DNA of 64,000 nucleotides from Sinorhizobium kostiense (GCF_017874595.1 NZ_JAGILA010000003.1:124001-188000); one strand, 5' to 3'; shown: positions 17,353-27,492, numbered from the stretch's first letter. A program made the numbers and translations. The notes: generated by a model from the sequence alone, not told the origin.

Positions 17353-18461
17353 CCTATCTCCTCAGTGCAGGCACGATCCGGATCGACGTGACGGTGTCGC
17401 GTGGACTCGCCTGTTCGGTCGCCGTGAAGGCGAACCGGCCGCAGGGGCTCGCCCGCATGTTCGTTGGCCGCCGGGCGGAGGAGGCGCCCGCACTGGCGGG
17501 ACAGGTCTTTTCGCTTTGCGGTTTCGCGCAATCGCTTGCATGCAGGATTGCTGTCCTCAATGCGACGGACACGCCGATGGGCGACGAGGAGCGTGTGGCC
17601 GCCGGCGCCGGCCTGCTGGCCGAGCGAATCTTCGAGACCCTCCGCCCTCTGATCTTGCACTGGCCGACGCCGCTCCCGGAGAAAATGGCGCTCGGTGTGG
17701 GCCGGCAGTTGCGTGAAGCGCTCGCCGCCTCGCACGTGATTGTATCGCAGGGGCGGAGCGGACAAATCGCCAAAGACAGCCTGGCGGCCGATGCGGCGCG
17801 GCTTACCGCTGCCGCCCATGCCTTGGGGACTCCCCGCGATGGCGATGAACCGGTGGTAGGTTCGGTCCTCGCTGCGATGCTGCAGGAACTCGGCGATGCT
17901 GCTGACTTCGCGCAGCGGACCCCAGAACCCCTGACTGCGGATGACGACGCCGAGGTCATCGCCCGTCTCCCAGATGAACCGGATTTCGCCCGCATGCCGC
18001 ACCTTCCAGGCCGCGTCGTCGAAACGGGCGCCTATGCCCGCCGCAGTGGCGCCATTTTTTCCCGCAAGCCGCATCTGGCGCGGCGCCTACTTGCACGCAT
18101 CGGCGATATCCAGGATTGCCTGGCGCAGCTCGCGCGCCTCGCGACAAGCGGCGATCAAGACTGGTCATCGCTTGCCGCCGGCGGACCGACGCCGGGCGCG
18201 GGCGGCTACGGCGCGGTGGAATGCGCGCGCGGGCGGCTCTATCACCACGCCGAGGTCGGCAGCGACGGCCGGCTCGGCGCCTATCGCATCCTCGCGCCGA
18301 CCGAGTGGAATTTTCACCCGGTGGGCCCTTTCGTCGAGAGGCTGCTGTTGTCGCGGATCGGGACAGGTGAGAGCGCAGCGCGATCCGTCTCCCTGCTTGC
18401 CTTGCTTTTCGACCCCTGCGTCCCCTTCGACATCGGCATTCGTGAGGCCGCCCATGCATGA
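17349..18461 (+). CDS. hupK: HupK hydrogenase scaffold protein
   Basis: A 370-residue HupK, a relative of the large subunit that lacks the full set of nickel cysteines and is thought to act as a scaffold during HupL cofactor assembly. Visible family segments are [17 protein letters not shown] near residues 57-73, which replaces the HupL RxCGxC box. Near the end, GPFVERLL and [14 protein letters not shown] echo the DPCxxC box with a single Cys. It overlaps hypA by 8 nt, which joins the hup and hyp parts of the operon. Confidence 0.93.
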   Translation: MTYLLSAGTIRIDVTVSRGLACSVAVKANRPQGLARMFVGRRAEEAPALAGQVFSLCGFAQSLACRIAVLNATDTPMGDEERVAAGAGLLAERIFETLRPLILHWPTPLPEKMALGVGRQLREALAASHVIVSQGRSGQIAKDSLAADAARLTAAAHALGTPRDGDEPVVGSVLAAMLQELGDAADFAQRTPEPLTADDDAEVIARLPDEPDFARMPHLPGRVVETGAYARRSGAIFSRKPHLARRLLARIGDIQDCLAQLARLATSGDQDWSSLAAGGPTPGAGGYGAVECARGRLYHHAEVGSDGRLGAYRILAPTEWNFHPVGPFVERLLLSRIGTGESAARSVSLLALLFDPCVPFDIGIREAAHA

Positions 18462-18795
18462 GCTGTCATTGATGGAGAGCGTGATCGCCATTGTCTGCGA
18501 GACGGCCCGGCAGCATGGCGCAACTCGCGTCAAGTCGGTCCGCCTCGACGTCGGCGTGCTGAGCCACGCCGACCCCGACGCGCTGCTGTTCTGCTACCAA
18601 GCGGTGCGTCATGGCACGATTGCGCAAGCCGCCACGCTCGAAATCAATCGGGTTCCCGGGAAAGGCTGGTGCCTGGATTGCGCGAAGACGGTGGCGCTCG
18701 CCGAACGCTTCGGTGGCTGTCCGGATTGCGGCAGGCATCGGGTTCAGATGACGGCGGGCGACGAATTGAAGATCAGGGACATGGAGGTGATCTGA
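18454..18795 (+). CDS. hypA: Hydrogenase nickel-insertion protein
   Basis: A 113-residue nickel chaperone that passes Ni to the large subunit together with HypB. It begins [10 protein letters not shown], whose His2-Glu3 form the nickel site. The zinc site is formed by CLDC and CPDC (about residues 70-73 and 87-90). The ATG at 18454 lies within the end of hupK, and the stop overlaps the hypB start by 1 nt. I searched the hypA coding region for the FnrN anaerobox known to drive hypB in Rhizobium leguminosarum and found no clear TTGAT-N4-ATCAA. Confidence 0.95.
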   Translation: MHELSLMESVIAIVCETARQHGATRVKSVRLDVGVLSHADPDALLFCYQAVRHGTIAQAATLEINRVPGKGWCLDCAKTVALAERFGGCPDCGRHRVQMTAGDELKIRDMEVI

Positions 18796-19712
18796 TGTGT
18801 TCGGCATGCGGCTGCGGGACGTCGACCATCGAGGGCCATAAGCACCAGAGCGCGGACCACGCCCATGCGCATGGCCACAATCATCAAATCAACGATGATG
18901 GGCAAGGACAAGAGCACCAACATGATCATGACCACGATCACCACCTCCTTGGCGATCACGACCATCACCACACCGAGAACGGCAGCGTCCACTATGGCCG
19001 CGGTATCGCCGGCGTCCATGTCCCGGGCATGAGCCAGGAGCGGATCATCCAGGTCGAGCGCCGCATTCTCTCCAAGAACGACGCGCATGCCGCCGAGAAC
19101 CGGCGCCATTTCGAGCGCAATGGCATCTTCGCGCTTAACTTCGTCTCCAGCCCCGGCTCGGGCAAGACAAGCCTGCTCGTGCGCACCATCTACGACCTCA
19201 AGGACCGCCTGGCCATCAGTGTCATCGAGGGTGACCAGCAGACCTCAAACGACGCCGCCCGCATTCGCGCGACCGGCGCCCGCGCGATTCAGATCAATAC
19301 CGGGAAGGGCTGCCACCTCGATGCCCATATGGTTGGGCATGCGGCGGAGGATCTCGCGCCCGAGGCGGGTTCCGCGCTTTTCATTGAGAACGTCGGCAAC
19401 CTCGTCTGTCCCGCCGCCTTCGATCTCGGCGAGGCGCACAAGGTGGTGGTCCTGTCCATCACCGAAGGCGAGGACAAGCCGCTGAAATACCCTGATATGT
19501 TCGCTGCCGCCGACCTGATGATCCTCAACAAGGCCGACCTGCTGCCGTATCTCGATTTCAATGTCGGGCTCTGCATCGCCAATGCGCTGCGGGTCAATCC
19601 AAGGCTGCAGACGCTGACCGTGTCTGCCCGCACGGGTGAGGGTATGGAGGCCTTCTATGCCTGGCTTGAAGCCTCGGCAGCCAGTCGCGCCGCACGGTCC
19701 AAGGAGGCCTGA
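18795..19712 (+). CDS. hypB: Nickel-binding GTPase for hydrogenase maturation
   Basis: A 305-residue HypB. The N-terminal metal motif CSACGCGTS is followed by a long histidine-rich stretch (residues about 17-65, with clusters such as HAHAHGHNH and DHDHDHH) that stores nickel. The GTPase domain (about 100-300) has the P-loop [29 protein letters not shown] and the specificity motif NKADLL. GTP hydrolysis drives Ni insertion into HupL. It directly abuts hypA and is 3 nt from hypF. Confidence 0.96.
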   Translation: MCSACGCGTSTIEGHKHQSADHAHAHGHNHQINDDGQGQEHQHDHDHDHHLLGDHDHHHTENGSVHYGRGIAGVHVPGMSQERIIQVERRILSKNDAHAAENRRHFERNGIFALNFVSSPGSGKTSLLVRTIYDLKDRLAISVIEGDQQTSNDAARIRATGARAIQINTGKGCHLDAHMVGHAAEDLAPEAGSALFIENVGNLVCPAAFDLGEAHKVVVLSITEGEDKPLKYPDMFAAADLMILNKADLLPYLDFNVGLCIANALRVNPRLQTLTVSARTGEGMEAFYAWLEASAASRAARSKEA

Positions 19713-19715
19713 GCC

Positions 19716-21989
19716 ATGGCCCGAGCGCTTGCCCGATCGACCGTAAGCCCCATCCGGCGACTGAGGCTCCGGGTGCGCGGCGCCGTGCAGGGCGTCGGCT
19801 TCCGGCCATTTGCCTACAGGTTGGCGCGGAACATGGGATTTTCAGGCTTCGTATTGAACGACAGCGCCGGCGTGCTGATCGAGATCGAGGGTCCGGACGC
19901 GGATCGCTTCCCCGACGTGGTCCGGAACGAGGCCCCGCCCCTCGCCCGCATCGACTCGATCGACGTGCTTGAACTCGCTCCCTCCGCCCGCGAAGGCTTC
20001 GAGATTCTCGAAAGCCTGAGTGGCCGGAGCGCGACCCGGATCGGCGCCGACGCCGCGACTTGCGCCGAGTGCCGGCGCGAACTGACAGACCCATCAAGCC
20101 GGTTCTTCGGCTACCCCTTCGTCAATTGCACCCATTGCGGCCCGCGCTTCACGATCACCCGCGCGTTGCCCTATGACCGGCGGCAGACATCGATGGCTTC
20201 GTTTCCGATGTGCGCGGCCTGCGCCGCTGACTACACCGACCCCGAAAACCGGCGCTTCCATGCCGAGCCCGTCGCGTGCCCGGATTGCGGGCCGGGGCTT
20301 AGCCACCCGATAACTGAGGTCGCTGCGAAGATTGCGGAAGGCGGCATCGTCGCGCTCAAGGGGATCGGCGGTTTCCATCTGCTTTGCGACGCTCGAAATG
20401 ATGCGGCGATCGATCTCCTCCGGCTGCGCAAGACGCGTGACCACAAGCCGTTCGCAGTCATGGTGCGCGACATCGACGCGGCGCGAGAGCTTGCGAGGCT
20501 GTCCGAGGCGGAAGAGGTGTTGCTGGGATCGGCCGCCAGCCCGATCGTCCTGGTGGAGCCCCGCGCTTGCGAACTCTCCAATCTGATCGCGCCGGGACTC
20601 GCACGGATAGGGGTCATGGTGGCCTATGCCCCGCTGCACAACCTGCTGTTCGATGCGCTGGCGGAGCGCCGGCACCATCCTCCCGCGCTGGTCGCGACCA
20701 GCGCCAATCCCGGCGGAGAGCCGCTCGTCGCAGACAATGCGGATGCAGAACGCCGCCTCGCCGCGATTGCCGATCTGATCGTTACGCATGACCGCGACGT
20801 CGCCATCCGGGCGGACGACTCCGTCATGCAGGTGATCTGTGGCGCGCCGTCTTTCATCCGCCGCGCGCGCGGTTTTGTGCCTGAGCCGATCGATCTGGGC
20901 ATTGACGGCCCGTCAGTGATCGCGACCGGCGCCGATCTCAAGAATACGATCTGCGTCACGCGCGGCCGCGAGGCGTTTCTGTCCCAGCATGTCGGCGGCC
21001 TCGACAACGCGCAGGCGATCCGCTTTCAACGAGAGGCGCTCAGTCACCTCTGTTCGATCCTCGATGTGAAGCCGGAATTCGCAGCATGCGACCTGCATCC
21101 GGACTTCCACTCGGTGCGCATCGCGCAGGGCCTGAATTTGCCTGTCGTGCCGGTCCAGCATCATCTCGCCCATGTGGCGGCGGTGGCAGCGGAGCATCAG
21201 CTTTCCGGGCTGGTTCTCGGTCTTGCGCTCGACGGGCACGGCTTTGGCACCGACGGCACCAGCTGGGGCGGCGAGATGCTGGCTCTCGACGGTCATCACT
21301 GGAACCGCACGGGTTCGCTCACGTCGCTGCCGCTGCAGGGCGGCGACCGTGCCGCGCGCGAGCCATGGCGCATGGGCGTCGCGGCTCTGCAGGCGGCTGG
21401 ATATATCGATCTCGCACCACGGCTCTGGCCGGGCCATAGCGGCGTTGCGCAGCTCACGGCGATGTTCGAGCGTGGCATGCAGCCGCCCTGGACTTCGAGT
21501 CTCGGGCGGCTTTTCGATGCCGCGGCGGCGATAGCCGGCGTCCGCCTCGTCCAGAGTTACGAGGGACAGGCGGCGATGGAGTTCGAGGCGCAGGTTCGCA
21601 ATCCTGTTGAATTGGAGGGTGGCTTCGCGATCCGCGACGGCAGGCTCGATTTTCGCCCGCTGATCCTGCATCTCGCGCAACGCAATCTTGGTGCTCCCGC
21701 CGCAGCCGACCTTTTCCACGGCACCTTGATCGCAGGCCTCGCGGACTGGGCGAAAGATGGAGCCCGCAGTCTCGGCGCGAGGCGGATCGCGCTTGGCGGT
21801 GGCTGCATGGTGAACCGTGTCCTTGCGACGGGGCTGATCCAAGCGCTCCGTGAGCGCGGTCTCGATCCCTATCTGCCGCGACTCGCGCCGGCCAATGACG
21901 GCGGCATCGCGCTCGGCCAGGCGGCTTATGCGCGCCAGGTCATCATGAACGAATACGTATCAATGGAGGAGGACCGGACGTGTGCCTAG
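19716..21989 (+). CDS. hypF: Carbamoyltransferase HypF (cyanide ligand synthesis)
   Basis: A 757-residue enzyme that converts carbamoyl phosphate to a carbamoyl adenylate and loads it on HypE for CN ligand formation. In order: an acylphosphatase domain (VRGAVQGVGFRPFAYRLA, about residues 10-95), paired zinc-finger modules (CAEC...CTHC and CAAC...CPDC, about 110-185), a YrdC-like domain (about 200-380, KGIGGFHLLCDA, ATSANPGGEP), and a Kae1-like carbamoyltransferase domain (HHLAHVAAV, LDGHGFGTDGTSWGGE). Complete, and it overlaps hypC by 10 nt. Confidence 0.96.
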   Translation: MARALARSTVSPIRRLRLRVRGAVQGVGFRPFAYRLARNMGFSGFVLNDSAGVLIEIEGPDADRFPDVVRNEAPPLARIDSIDVLELAPSAREGFEILESLSGRSATRIGADAATCAECRRELTDPSSRFFGYPFVNCTHCGPRFTITRALPYDRRQTSMASFPMCAACAADYTDPENRRFHAEPVACPDCGPGLSHPITEVAAKIAEGGIVALKGIGGFHLLCDARNDAAIDLLRLRKTRDHKPFAVMVRDIDAARELARLSEAEEVLLGSAASPIVLVEPRACELSNLIAPGLARIGVMVAYAPLHNLLFDALAERRHHPPALVATSANPGGEPLVADNADAERRLAAIADLIVTHDRDVAIRADDSVMQVICGAPSFIRRARGFVPEPIDLGIDGPSVIATGADLKNTICVTRGREAFLSQHVGGLDNAQAIRFQREALSHLCSILDVKPEFAACDLHPDFHSVRIAQGLNLPVVPVQHHLAHVAAVAAEHQLSGLVLGLALDGHGFGTDGTSWGGEMLALDGHHWNRTGSLTSLPLQGGDRAAREPWRMGVAALQAAGYIDLAPRLWPGHSGVAQLTAMFERGMQPPWTSSLGRLFDAAAAIAGVRLVQSYEGQAAMEFEAQVRNPVELEGGFAIRDGRLDFRPLILHLAQRNLGAPAAADLFHGTLIAGLADWAKDGARSLGARRIALGGGCMVNRVLATGLIQALRERGLDPYLPRLAPANDGGIALGQAAYARQVIMNEYVSMEEDRTCA

Positions 21990-22207
21990 CGATTCCGGTC
22001 CAGGTCAAGGAGGTTCTGCCCGACGACATGGCGAAGGTCACGCTCGGCGGCGTCTCGAAGATCATCTCGACCGCGCTCGTCGACGATGTGAAAGTCGGCG
22101 GCTATGTCGTTCTCCATGTCGGTTACGCGCTGGCGAAAATCGATCCGGAAGAGGCGGAAAGAACACTCGCGCTGATCCGGGAAGCTGCCATCGGAGATGC
22201 GGCATGA
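21980..22207 (+). CDS. hypC: Hydrogenase maturation chaperone HypC
   Basis: A 75-residue partner of HypD in assembling the Fe(CN)2CO group and delivering it to HupL. It starts MCLAIPVQVKEV, with the essential Cys2. GGAGGAGG within the end of hypF precedes the ATG. The 4-nt overlap with hypD fits co-translation of the HypC-HypD complex. HupF upstream is its paralogue. Confidence 0.96.
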   Translation: MCLAIPVQVKEVLPDDMAKVTLGGVSKIISTALVDDVKVGGYVVLHVGYALAKIDPEEAERTLALIREAAIGDAA

Positions 22208-23361
22208 AGTATATCGACGAATACCGCGACGGAAGACTCGCCATGGATATCGCGCGGCAGATCGTTGCGACCGCCGACCTGGTGCGCTCCTATCACTTTA
22301 TGGAGTTTTGCGGCGGCCACACGCATGCCATCTCCCGCTATGGCCTCGAGGACCTGTTGCCGCCGAATGTGCGGATGATTCATGGACCGGGCTGTCCCGT
22401 CTGCGTGCTGCCGATCGGCAGGATCGACGCGGCGATCGCGCTCGCCATGCGGCCGGAGGTCACGCTCTGCACTTATGGCGACCTGATGAGAGTGCCGGGC
22501 TCCGACGGATCGAACCTGCTCAAGGCGAAAGCGGCCGGCGCCGATATCCGCATGGTCTATTCAACGCTCGATGCGCTACGGATCGCGGAAGCTGAACCCA
22601 ATCGCGACGTGGTGTTCTTCGCCATAGGCTTCGAAACCACAACGCCGCCGACTGCACTTGCGCTCAAGGCGGCGATCGCCAAGGGACTCGGCAATTTCTC
22701 GATCTTCTGCAACCACGTGCTGACGCCGGCGGCGATCCAGAACATTCTCGAGAGCCCCGACGTCCGCAAGCTCGGCACCATCAAGATCGACGGCTTCATC
22801 GGTCCTGCCCATGTGTCGACCGTGATCGGCACCGAGCCTTACGAGTTCTTTGCCGAGGAGTTTCAGAAGCCGGTCGTGGTGGCTGGCTTCGAGCCGCTGG
22901 ACGTCATCCAGGCGATCCTGATGCTCGTCCGGCAGGTCAATGACGGCAGACATGAGGTCGAGAACCAATATATCCGCGCCGTCACCGTGTTCGGCAACGA
23001 GAAGGCCCAGGCCGAGGTGGCCAACTTCTTCGAGCTTCGCGAGAGCTTCGAATGGCGAGGCCTCGGAGAGGTGCCCTATGGCGCACTCAGGCTCAGGCCG
23101 CAATATGCGACCTACGATGCCGAGAAACGGTTCTCCATGGTAACGCCGGCGGCCAAGGACAATCCCGCTTGCGAATGCGGCGCCATCCTGCGCGGTGCCA
23201 GGAATCCGGCCGACTGCAAGCTCTTTGGTACGGTCTGCACCCCGGACACACCGATGGGATCCTGTATGGTGTCGTCGGAGGGCGCCTGCGCCGCCCACTG
23301 GACCTATGGCCGCCTCCGCGAGAAGGCAAGACAGGCGGACGCGGGGAGAGCCGTCGCATGA
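22204..23361 (+). CDS. hypD: Hydrogenase maturation protein HypD
   Basis: A 385-residue Fe-S protein on which the Fe(CN)2CO unit is built. Conserved active-site segments are EFCGGHTHAISRYG (about residue 35), GPGCPVCVLPIGRID (about 62), CTYGDLMRVPGSDGS (about 90) and FAIGFETTTPPTA. The C-terminal [4Fe-4S] region has CECGAILRG, CKLFGTVCTP and GSCMVSSEGACAAHW. Start 22204 is set by the family N-terminus MKYIDEYRDGRLA and overlap with hypC. It overlaps hypE by 4 nt. Confidence 0.96.
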   Translation: MKYIDEYRDGRLAMDIARQIVATADLVRSYHFMEFCGGHTHAISRYGLEDLLPPNVRMIHGPGCPVCVLPIGRIDAAIALAMRPEVTLCTYGDLMRVPGSDGSNLLKAKAAGADIRMVYSTLDALRIAEAEPNRDVVFFAIGFETTTPPTALALKAAIAKGLGNFSIFCNHVLTPAAIQNILESPDVRKLGTIKIDGFIGPAHVSTVIGTEPYEFFAEEFQKPVVVAGFEPLDVIQAILMLVRQVNDGRHEVENQYIRAVTVFGNEKAQAEVANFFELRESFEWRGLGEVPYGALRLRPQYATYDAEKRFSMVTPAAKDNPACECGAILRGARNPADCKLFGTVCTPDTPMGSCMVSSEGACAAHWTYGRLREKARQADAGRAVA

Positions 23362-24413
23362 ACAAGATGGGAGTGAAGGCTTACACGTGGAAGCTCGACA
23401 TCGCCAACGGCCGGGTCGATCTCTCGCACGGCGCAGGCGGACGCGCCATGGGGCAACTGATCGAGGACATTTTCCACAAGGCCCTCGACAATGATTGGCT
23501 GCGGGCCGGCAACGACCAGTCAACCTTTGCGGTGCCTTCCGGGCGCATGGTTATGACCACGGATGGGTACGTCGTTTCGCCGCTGTTCTTCCCGGGTGGC
23601 AATATCGGCACGCTCGCGGTGCATGGCACGATCAACGACATCGCCATGGCGGGTGCGGTGCCGCTTTATCTTTCGGCGTGTTTCATCATCGAGGAAGGCT
23701 TTCCGCTTGCCGATCTTGAATGCATCGCCCAAAGCATGGGTGACGCCTCGCGCGAGACCGGTGTGCCGATCATCACCGGTGACACCAAGGTAGTGGAGCG
23801 CGGCAAGGCCGACGGCGTCTTCATCTCAACTGCCGGCGTTGGAAGGGTGCCGGACGGACTCGACCTGCGGGCGGACGCGGCCCAACCGGGTGATGCGGTG
23901 ATCATATCCGGCTCAATCGGCGATCACGGCGTTGCTGTCATGTCGAAGCGCGAGAACCTCGAATTTGATACCGCGATCATCTCCGACAGCGCGGCACTGC
24001 ATGGACTGGTGGCGGCGATGGTGGCGGCCGGCGGCAAGCACATCCGCCTGATGCGCGACCCGACGCGCGGCGGCATAGCCGCGACACTCAACGAGATCGC
24101 CAACCAATCAAAGATCGGCTTCCATATCGATGAGGAAGCGATCCCGCTGAAGCCGGAGGTTGCCGCAGCCTGCGAGTTCCTCGGCCTCGATCCACTCAAC
24201 GTCGCCAACGAAGGCAAGCTGGTCGCCGTGGTTGCGCCGGATGGCGCCGACGTCGTGCTCGCGGCGATGCAGGCCCACCCGCTGGGAGCCGAGGCGATGC
24301 TCATCGGCCATGCTGTCGCGGACGAAAATTGCTTCGTGCAGATGGCGACGTCGTTCGGTGGCGGCCGCATCGTCGACTGGTTGTCGGGCGAGCAACTACC
24401 CCGGATCTGCTGA
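23358..24413 (+). CDS. hypE: Hydrogenase maturation protein HypE
   Basis: A 351-residue PurM-fold enzyme that dehydrates the thiocarboxamide on its C-terminal Cys to thiocyanate, the source of the CN ligands. It has LSHGAGGRAMGQLIED at the N-terminus, GNIGTLAVHGTINDIAMAGA, RDPTRGGIAATLNEIA, and the required C-terminal PRIC. All essential elements are present. It is followed 9 bp later by hypX. Confidence 0.96.
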   Translation: MNKMGVKAYTWKLDIANGRVDLSHGAGGRAMGQLIEDIFHKALDNDWLRAGNDQSTFAVPSGRMVMTTDGYVVSPLFFPGGNIGTLAVHGTINDIAMAGAVPLYLSACFIIEEGFPLADLECIAQSMGDASRETGVPIITGDTKVVERGKADGVFISTAGVGRVPDGLDLRADAAQPGDAVIISGSIGDHGVAVMSKRENLEFDTAIISDSAALHGLVAAMVAAGGKHIRLMRDPTRGGIAATLNEIANQSKIGFHIDEEAIPLKPEVAAACEFLGLDPLNVANEGKLVAVVAPDGADVVLAAMQAHPLGAEAMLIGHAVADENCFVQMATSFGGGRIVDWLSGEQLPRIC

Positions 24414-24422
24414 GCGAGGCCG

Positions 24423-26111
24423 ATGCGCATTCTGCTTCTCTGCCACAGCTTCAATTCGCTCTCCCAGCGCCTGCATGTCGACCTGAGGCAGGCGGGACAC
24501 GACGTGTCCGTCGAACTCGACATCCATGACGACGTTACCCGCGAAGCGGTTGCGCTGTTCGGCCCCGACCTCATGATCGCACCCTTTCTCAAGCGGCCGA
24601 TCCCTGCCGACGTCTGGCGCCAGACGCTCTGCCTGATCGTCCATCCCGGCATCCGTGGCGACCGTGGACCGAACTCGCTTGACTGGGCGATCCTCGATGG
24701 CGAAACGACCTGGGGCGTGACGCTGATTGAAGCGCGGGAGGAACTGGATGCCGGTCCGGTCTGGGCCTGGGCAGAGTTCCCGATGCGGGCTACCCGGAAA
24801 TCGAGCATCTATCGGCACGAGGTGACCGAGGCTGCAACTGCTTGCGTGTTCAAGGCGATTGAGCGGATCGAGCGCAGGCAGGGGCCGGTCATGCCAGCGA
24901 ACTGGGGCAGAGGCCGCGAGCGCCCTGCCTGCCGAAAGTCGAATCGGGCTCTAGATCCCGCGCTGCAGTCGCCGGAAGAAGCGCTCCGCATTATTCATGC
25001 ATCGGACGGCGATCCCGGAGCATCACTGACAATCAGCGGGCAACCCTTCCTCGTGTTCGATGCAGAACTGGCGGCGGGAGTGTCGGGACCCCCCGGCGCA
25101 CTAGTCGCGCGATCGCGGCAGGAGGTGGCCGTTGCATTCCGAGAAGGTGCCCTTTGGATCGGCCAACTCCGTCGGCCGGAACCTCGCAGCCTGAAGCTGC
25201 CGGCGCTTTACCTTCTTGGCGCGGATGCGGCGGCGCTAACCGCCATCAACGGTCCCGAACCTTGCCGTTATCAAGAGGAGGGCAGTGTCGGCTTTCTCCA
25301 CTTCCGCTTCCACAACGGCGCGATGTCGTCCGAGGATTGCGATCTCCTCCGGGAGGCTATTGTGGCTGCTAAGGCGCGCGCGCTCCCCATTCTCGTGCTG
25401 CGCGGCGACGGGGATTGCTGGTCAAACGGCATCCATCTCGGCATCATCGAAAGCACCGACAGCGCAGCCGATGAATCCTGGCGCAACATCAATGCCATGA
25501 ACGAACTCGTGCGTGAGATCATTGAAACCGACGACCGACTGGTGATCGCGGGGGTGCTCGGCAATGCGGGGGCCGGTGGCGTCTTCCTGTCACTCGCTGC
25601 CGATGAGGTCTGGATGCGGGAGGGCGCCATCCTCAACCCGCACTACAAGGACATGGGCAATCTCTACGGCTCGGAATACTGGACGTACCTCCTGCCGGCC
25701 CGCGTCGGCGAAGATCGCGGCCGCCGCGTCACGCGGGCAAGGCTGCCGATGGGGATCGACGAAGCGTTCGAACTCGGGCTCGCAACTCGGCGACTACGGG
25801 GGAATGTCGACGTCGCCGACCAGGAACTGCGCCGCGCCGCCGCCGAACTCGCAGCGTCCTCCGAGCTTGCCGGGCGTGTTGCAGAAAAGCGAGCCCGGCG
25901 CGCCCGCGACGAAGCTGCAAAGCCGCTTGCCGCCTATCGGGAAGAGGAATTGCGCCGATTGCGGCGCAATTTCTACGGCTTCGATCCGAGCTATCACGTG
26001 GCGCGCTACAATTTCACCCGGAAGACGCCCAAGTCCCGCACCCCGGTCAGCATCGCTGTCCATCGCGCCGGCGGCAACGAGGCGGAGCGCAGGAGACCAT
26101 GCGATGACTGA
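24423..26111 (+). CDS. hypX: HypX (HoxX), CO-ligand synthesis protein
   Basis: A 562-residue two-domain protein that makes the CO ligand of the active site from a formyl group during aerobic growth. The N-terminal half resembles methionyl-tRNA formyltransferase (IVHPGIRGDRGPNSLDWAI near residue 75). The C-terminal half is enoyl-CoA hydratase-like (LRGDGDCWSNGIHLGIIE, GVLGNAGAGGVFLSLAADEVWMREGAILNPHYKDMG). It is full length. Its stop overlaps the start codon of a truncated hoxA. Confidence 0.94.
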   Translation: MRILLLCHSFNSLSQRLHVDLRQAGHDVSVELDIHDDVTREAVALFGPDLMIAPFLKRPIPADVWRQTLCLIVHPGIRGDRGPNSLDWAILDGETTWGVTLIEAREELDAGPVWAWAEFPMRATRKSSIYRHEVTEAATACVFKAIERIERRQGPVMPANWGRGRERPACRKSNRALDPALQSPEEALRIIHASDGDPGASLTISGQPFLVFDAELAAGVSGPPGALVARSRQEVAVAFREGALWIGQLRRPEPRSLKLPALYLLGADAAALTAINGPEPCRYQEEGSVGFLHFRFHNGAMSSEDCDLLREAIVAAKARALPILVLRGDGDCWSNGIHLGIIESTDSAADESWRNINAMNELVREIIETDDRLVIAGVLGNAGAGGVFLSLAADEVWMREGAILNPHYKDMGNLYGSEYWTYLLPARVGEDRGRRVTRARLPMGIDEAFELGLATRRLRGNVDVADQELRRAAAELAASSELAGRVAEKRARRARDEAAKPLAAYREEELRRLRRNFYGFDPSYHVARYNFTRKTPKSRTPVSIAVHRAGGNEAERRRPCDD

Positions 26112-26148
26112 TTCGCATGCCACCGTTCTCGTTGTTGACGACCAGGTG
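26104..26148 (+). pseudogene. hoxA: Truncated hoxA (first ~15 codons of an NtrC-type activator)
   Basis: The frame opening at ATG 26104 reads MTDSHATVLVVDDQVR, the start of an NtrC-family receiver as in HoxA, the hydrogenase activator usually found after hyp genes. Immediately after VVDDQVR the sequence changes to integrase (AAILKGIRRTVGTAARQKAPAT). The receiver, AAA+ and DNA-binding domains are gone. Loss of hoxA is also known in Rhizobium leguminosarum, where hup is controlled by NifA instead. Confidence 0.75.
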
Positions 26149-26797
26149 CGACATGCCGGCTTGGCAGCGATCCTGAAGGGCATTCGCCGGACCGTCGGCA
26201 CAGCGGCCCGCCAGAAGGCGCCAGCCACCGTGGACGTTATCCACGCCCTGATCGCCCGTATCGACCAGAGACGCTCCAGGGCAAGCGTGACAGGTCTCTG
26301 CTGCTACTCGGCTTCGCTGGCGCCTTCCGCCGCTCCGAACTCATCGCGATCACCGTCGAGGACCTCCAACAAGAGCGTGGACGTGTTTCTCCCCAAGTCA
26401 AACCGGATCAGGAGGCGAAAAGTCAGTCGGTGGCCGTGCTGAATGGAAAGGCACTCAGGTCCGCTGACAGGCTCAGGGACTGGCTCGAGGCGGCGGGTAT
26501 AACATCGGGGCCGATCTTCCGCCGGATCAATCGTGGCGACCATCTGACGACCGATGCTCTCACGTCGCAATCAGTCGCCTTGGTCGTAAAGCGATATGCG
26601 AATGCGGCCGGCCTCGATGTCGAGCGGCTATCCAGTCATTCCCTCCTAGCTGGTTTTGTACCTCGGCCGCCGAGAACAGGGCGAGCATCTCGCGGATCAT
26701 GGAGGTAACGCGCCATCGGGACCCACAAACCGTTGAGACATACGTCCGCCGTACCGATCGGCTCAAGGACCATGCCGGAGACGGGTTCCTTCGACAT
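26149..26797 (+). pseudogene. Degenerate site-specific integrase fused into hoxA
   Basis: The central and C-terminal parts of a tyrosine recombinase are readable in three frames. They are LKGIRRTVGTAARQKAPATVDVIHAL; a frame change near 26275 to RSLLLLGFAGAFRRSELIAITVEDLQQ (holding the first catalytic Arg); then LRDWLEAAGITSGPIFRRI and SQSVALVVKRYANAAGLDVERLSSHSL. A further break near 26650 is followed by IMEVTRHRDPQTVETYVRRTDRLKDHAGDGFL, carrying the His/Arg box and the nucleophile Tyr. The N-terminal domain is missing, so the left junction lies inside the element. Confidence 0.82.
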
Positions 26798-26889
26798 CAT
26801 CCTGGCGCAGGATTCAGGACCATAACATCACCCGTGAAGATCGTTAACCGGGTTGCTGGTAAGCTTTTGAAGGAATATGCAGGGCTGAC

Positions 26890-27492
26890 ATGCGTGACAG
26901 GGATGTAAGAGAAAGCGTTTGGCGATGGTTGGAAGAAGCCCATGCGGGCGAATCCGACACGTTGATGCTCGACGAGCTGGGGCTCCTCAATGGAGCGACC
27001 CGCGTTGATATCGCTGTCATAAACGGCCAGATAGAGGGGTTCGAACTCAAGAGCGAGCGTGACACACTTGAGCGGCTGCCTCAGCAGCGGGACCTCTATA
27101 ACAAGGTCCTGGATCGCATCAGTCTGGTTGTTGCGGAGAACCACCGCAAGGCAGCTGAGGAGATGATACCAGAGTGGTGGGGACTCGCTATCGCGAGCAA
27201 GTGCGGCGGGGGCGTGGTCGTGACGCGTGAGCGGCTACCAGAAATCAATCGTGGGCTTGACGCGCCGACACTGGCTTCTCTCCTGTGGCGTGATGAAGCG
27301 CTTGCCACCCTCGAGCGTTACGGCGCCGCGGCCGGTGTGAGGAGTAAGCCACGGGAAGCGCTCTATGGTCGCCTTTCCGTGGCACTCGATATCGATACAC
27401 TTCGAGCTGAAGTGCGCTCAGCCCTTAAAGCTAGGGCAGGATGGCGAGTTGACCGACGATCTCGGCAATGTGGTGGTTTACCCCAATCGTAA
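26890..27492 (+). CDS. sce7726-family PD-(D/E)XK nuclease-like protein
   Basis: A 200-residue protein whose start MRDRDVRESVWRWLEEAHAG and core match the family named after Sorangium sce7726. The segment RVDIAVINGQIEGFELKSERDTLERLPQQ has the Asp...Glu-x-Lys arrangement of PD-(D/E)XK nucleases (about residues 39-58), followed by LYNKVLDRISLVV and PEWWGLAIA. The family body ends at KARAGWR; the last 14 residues look like read-through beyond the usual end. It overlaps the converging beta-family gene by 62 nt at the 3' ends. A role in defence against foreign DNA is inference from family neighbourhoods. Confidence 0.82.
   Translation: MRDRDVRESVWRWLEEAHAGESDTLMLDELGLLNGATRVDIAVINGQIEGFELKSERDTLERLPQQRDLYNKVLDRISLVVAENHRKAAEEMIPEWWGLAIASKCGGGVVVTRERLPEINRGLDAPTLASLLWRDEALATLERYGAAAGVRSKPREALYGRLSVALDIDTLRAEVRSALKARAGWRVDRRSRQCGGLPQS

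Noticed and set aside
16911..18074. 387-codon minus-strand frame opposite hupJ and hupK
   Set aside because: Shadow of well-identified, overlapping hup genes.
20913..21842. 309-codon minus-strand frame opposite hypF
   Set aside because: Shadow of hypF.
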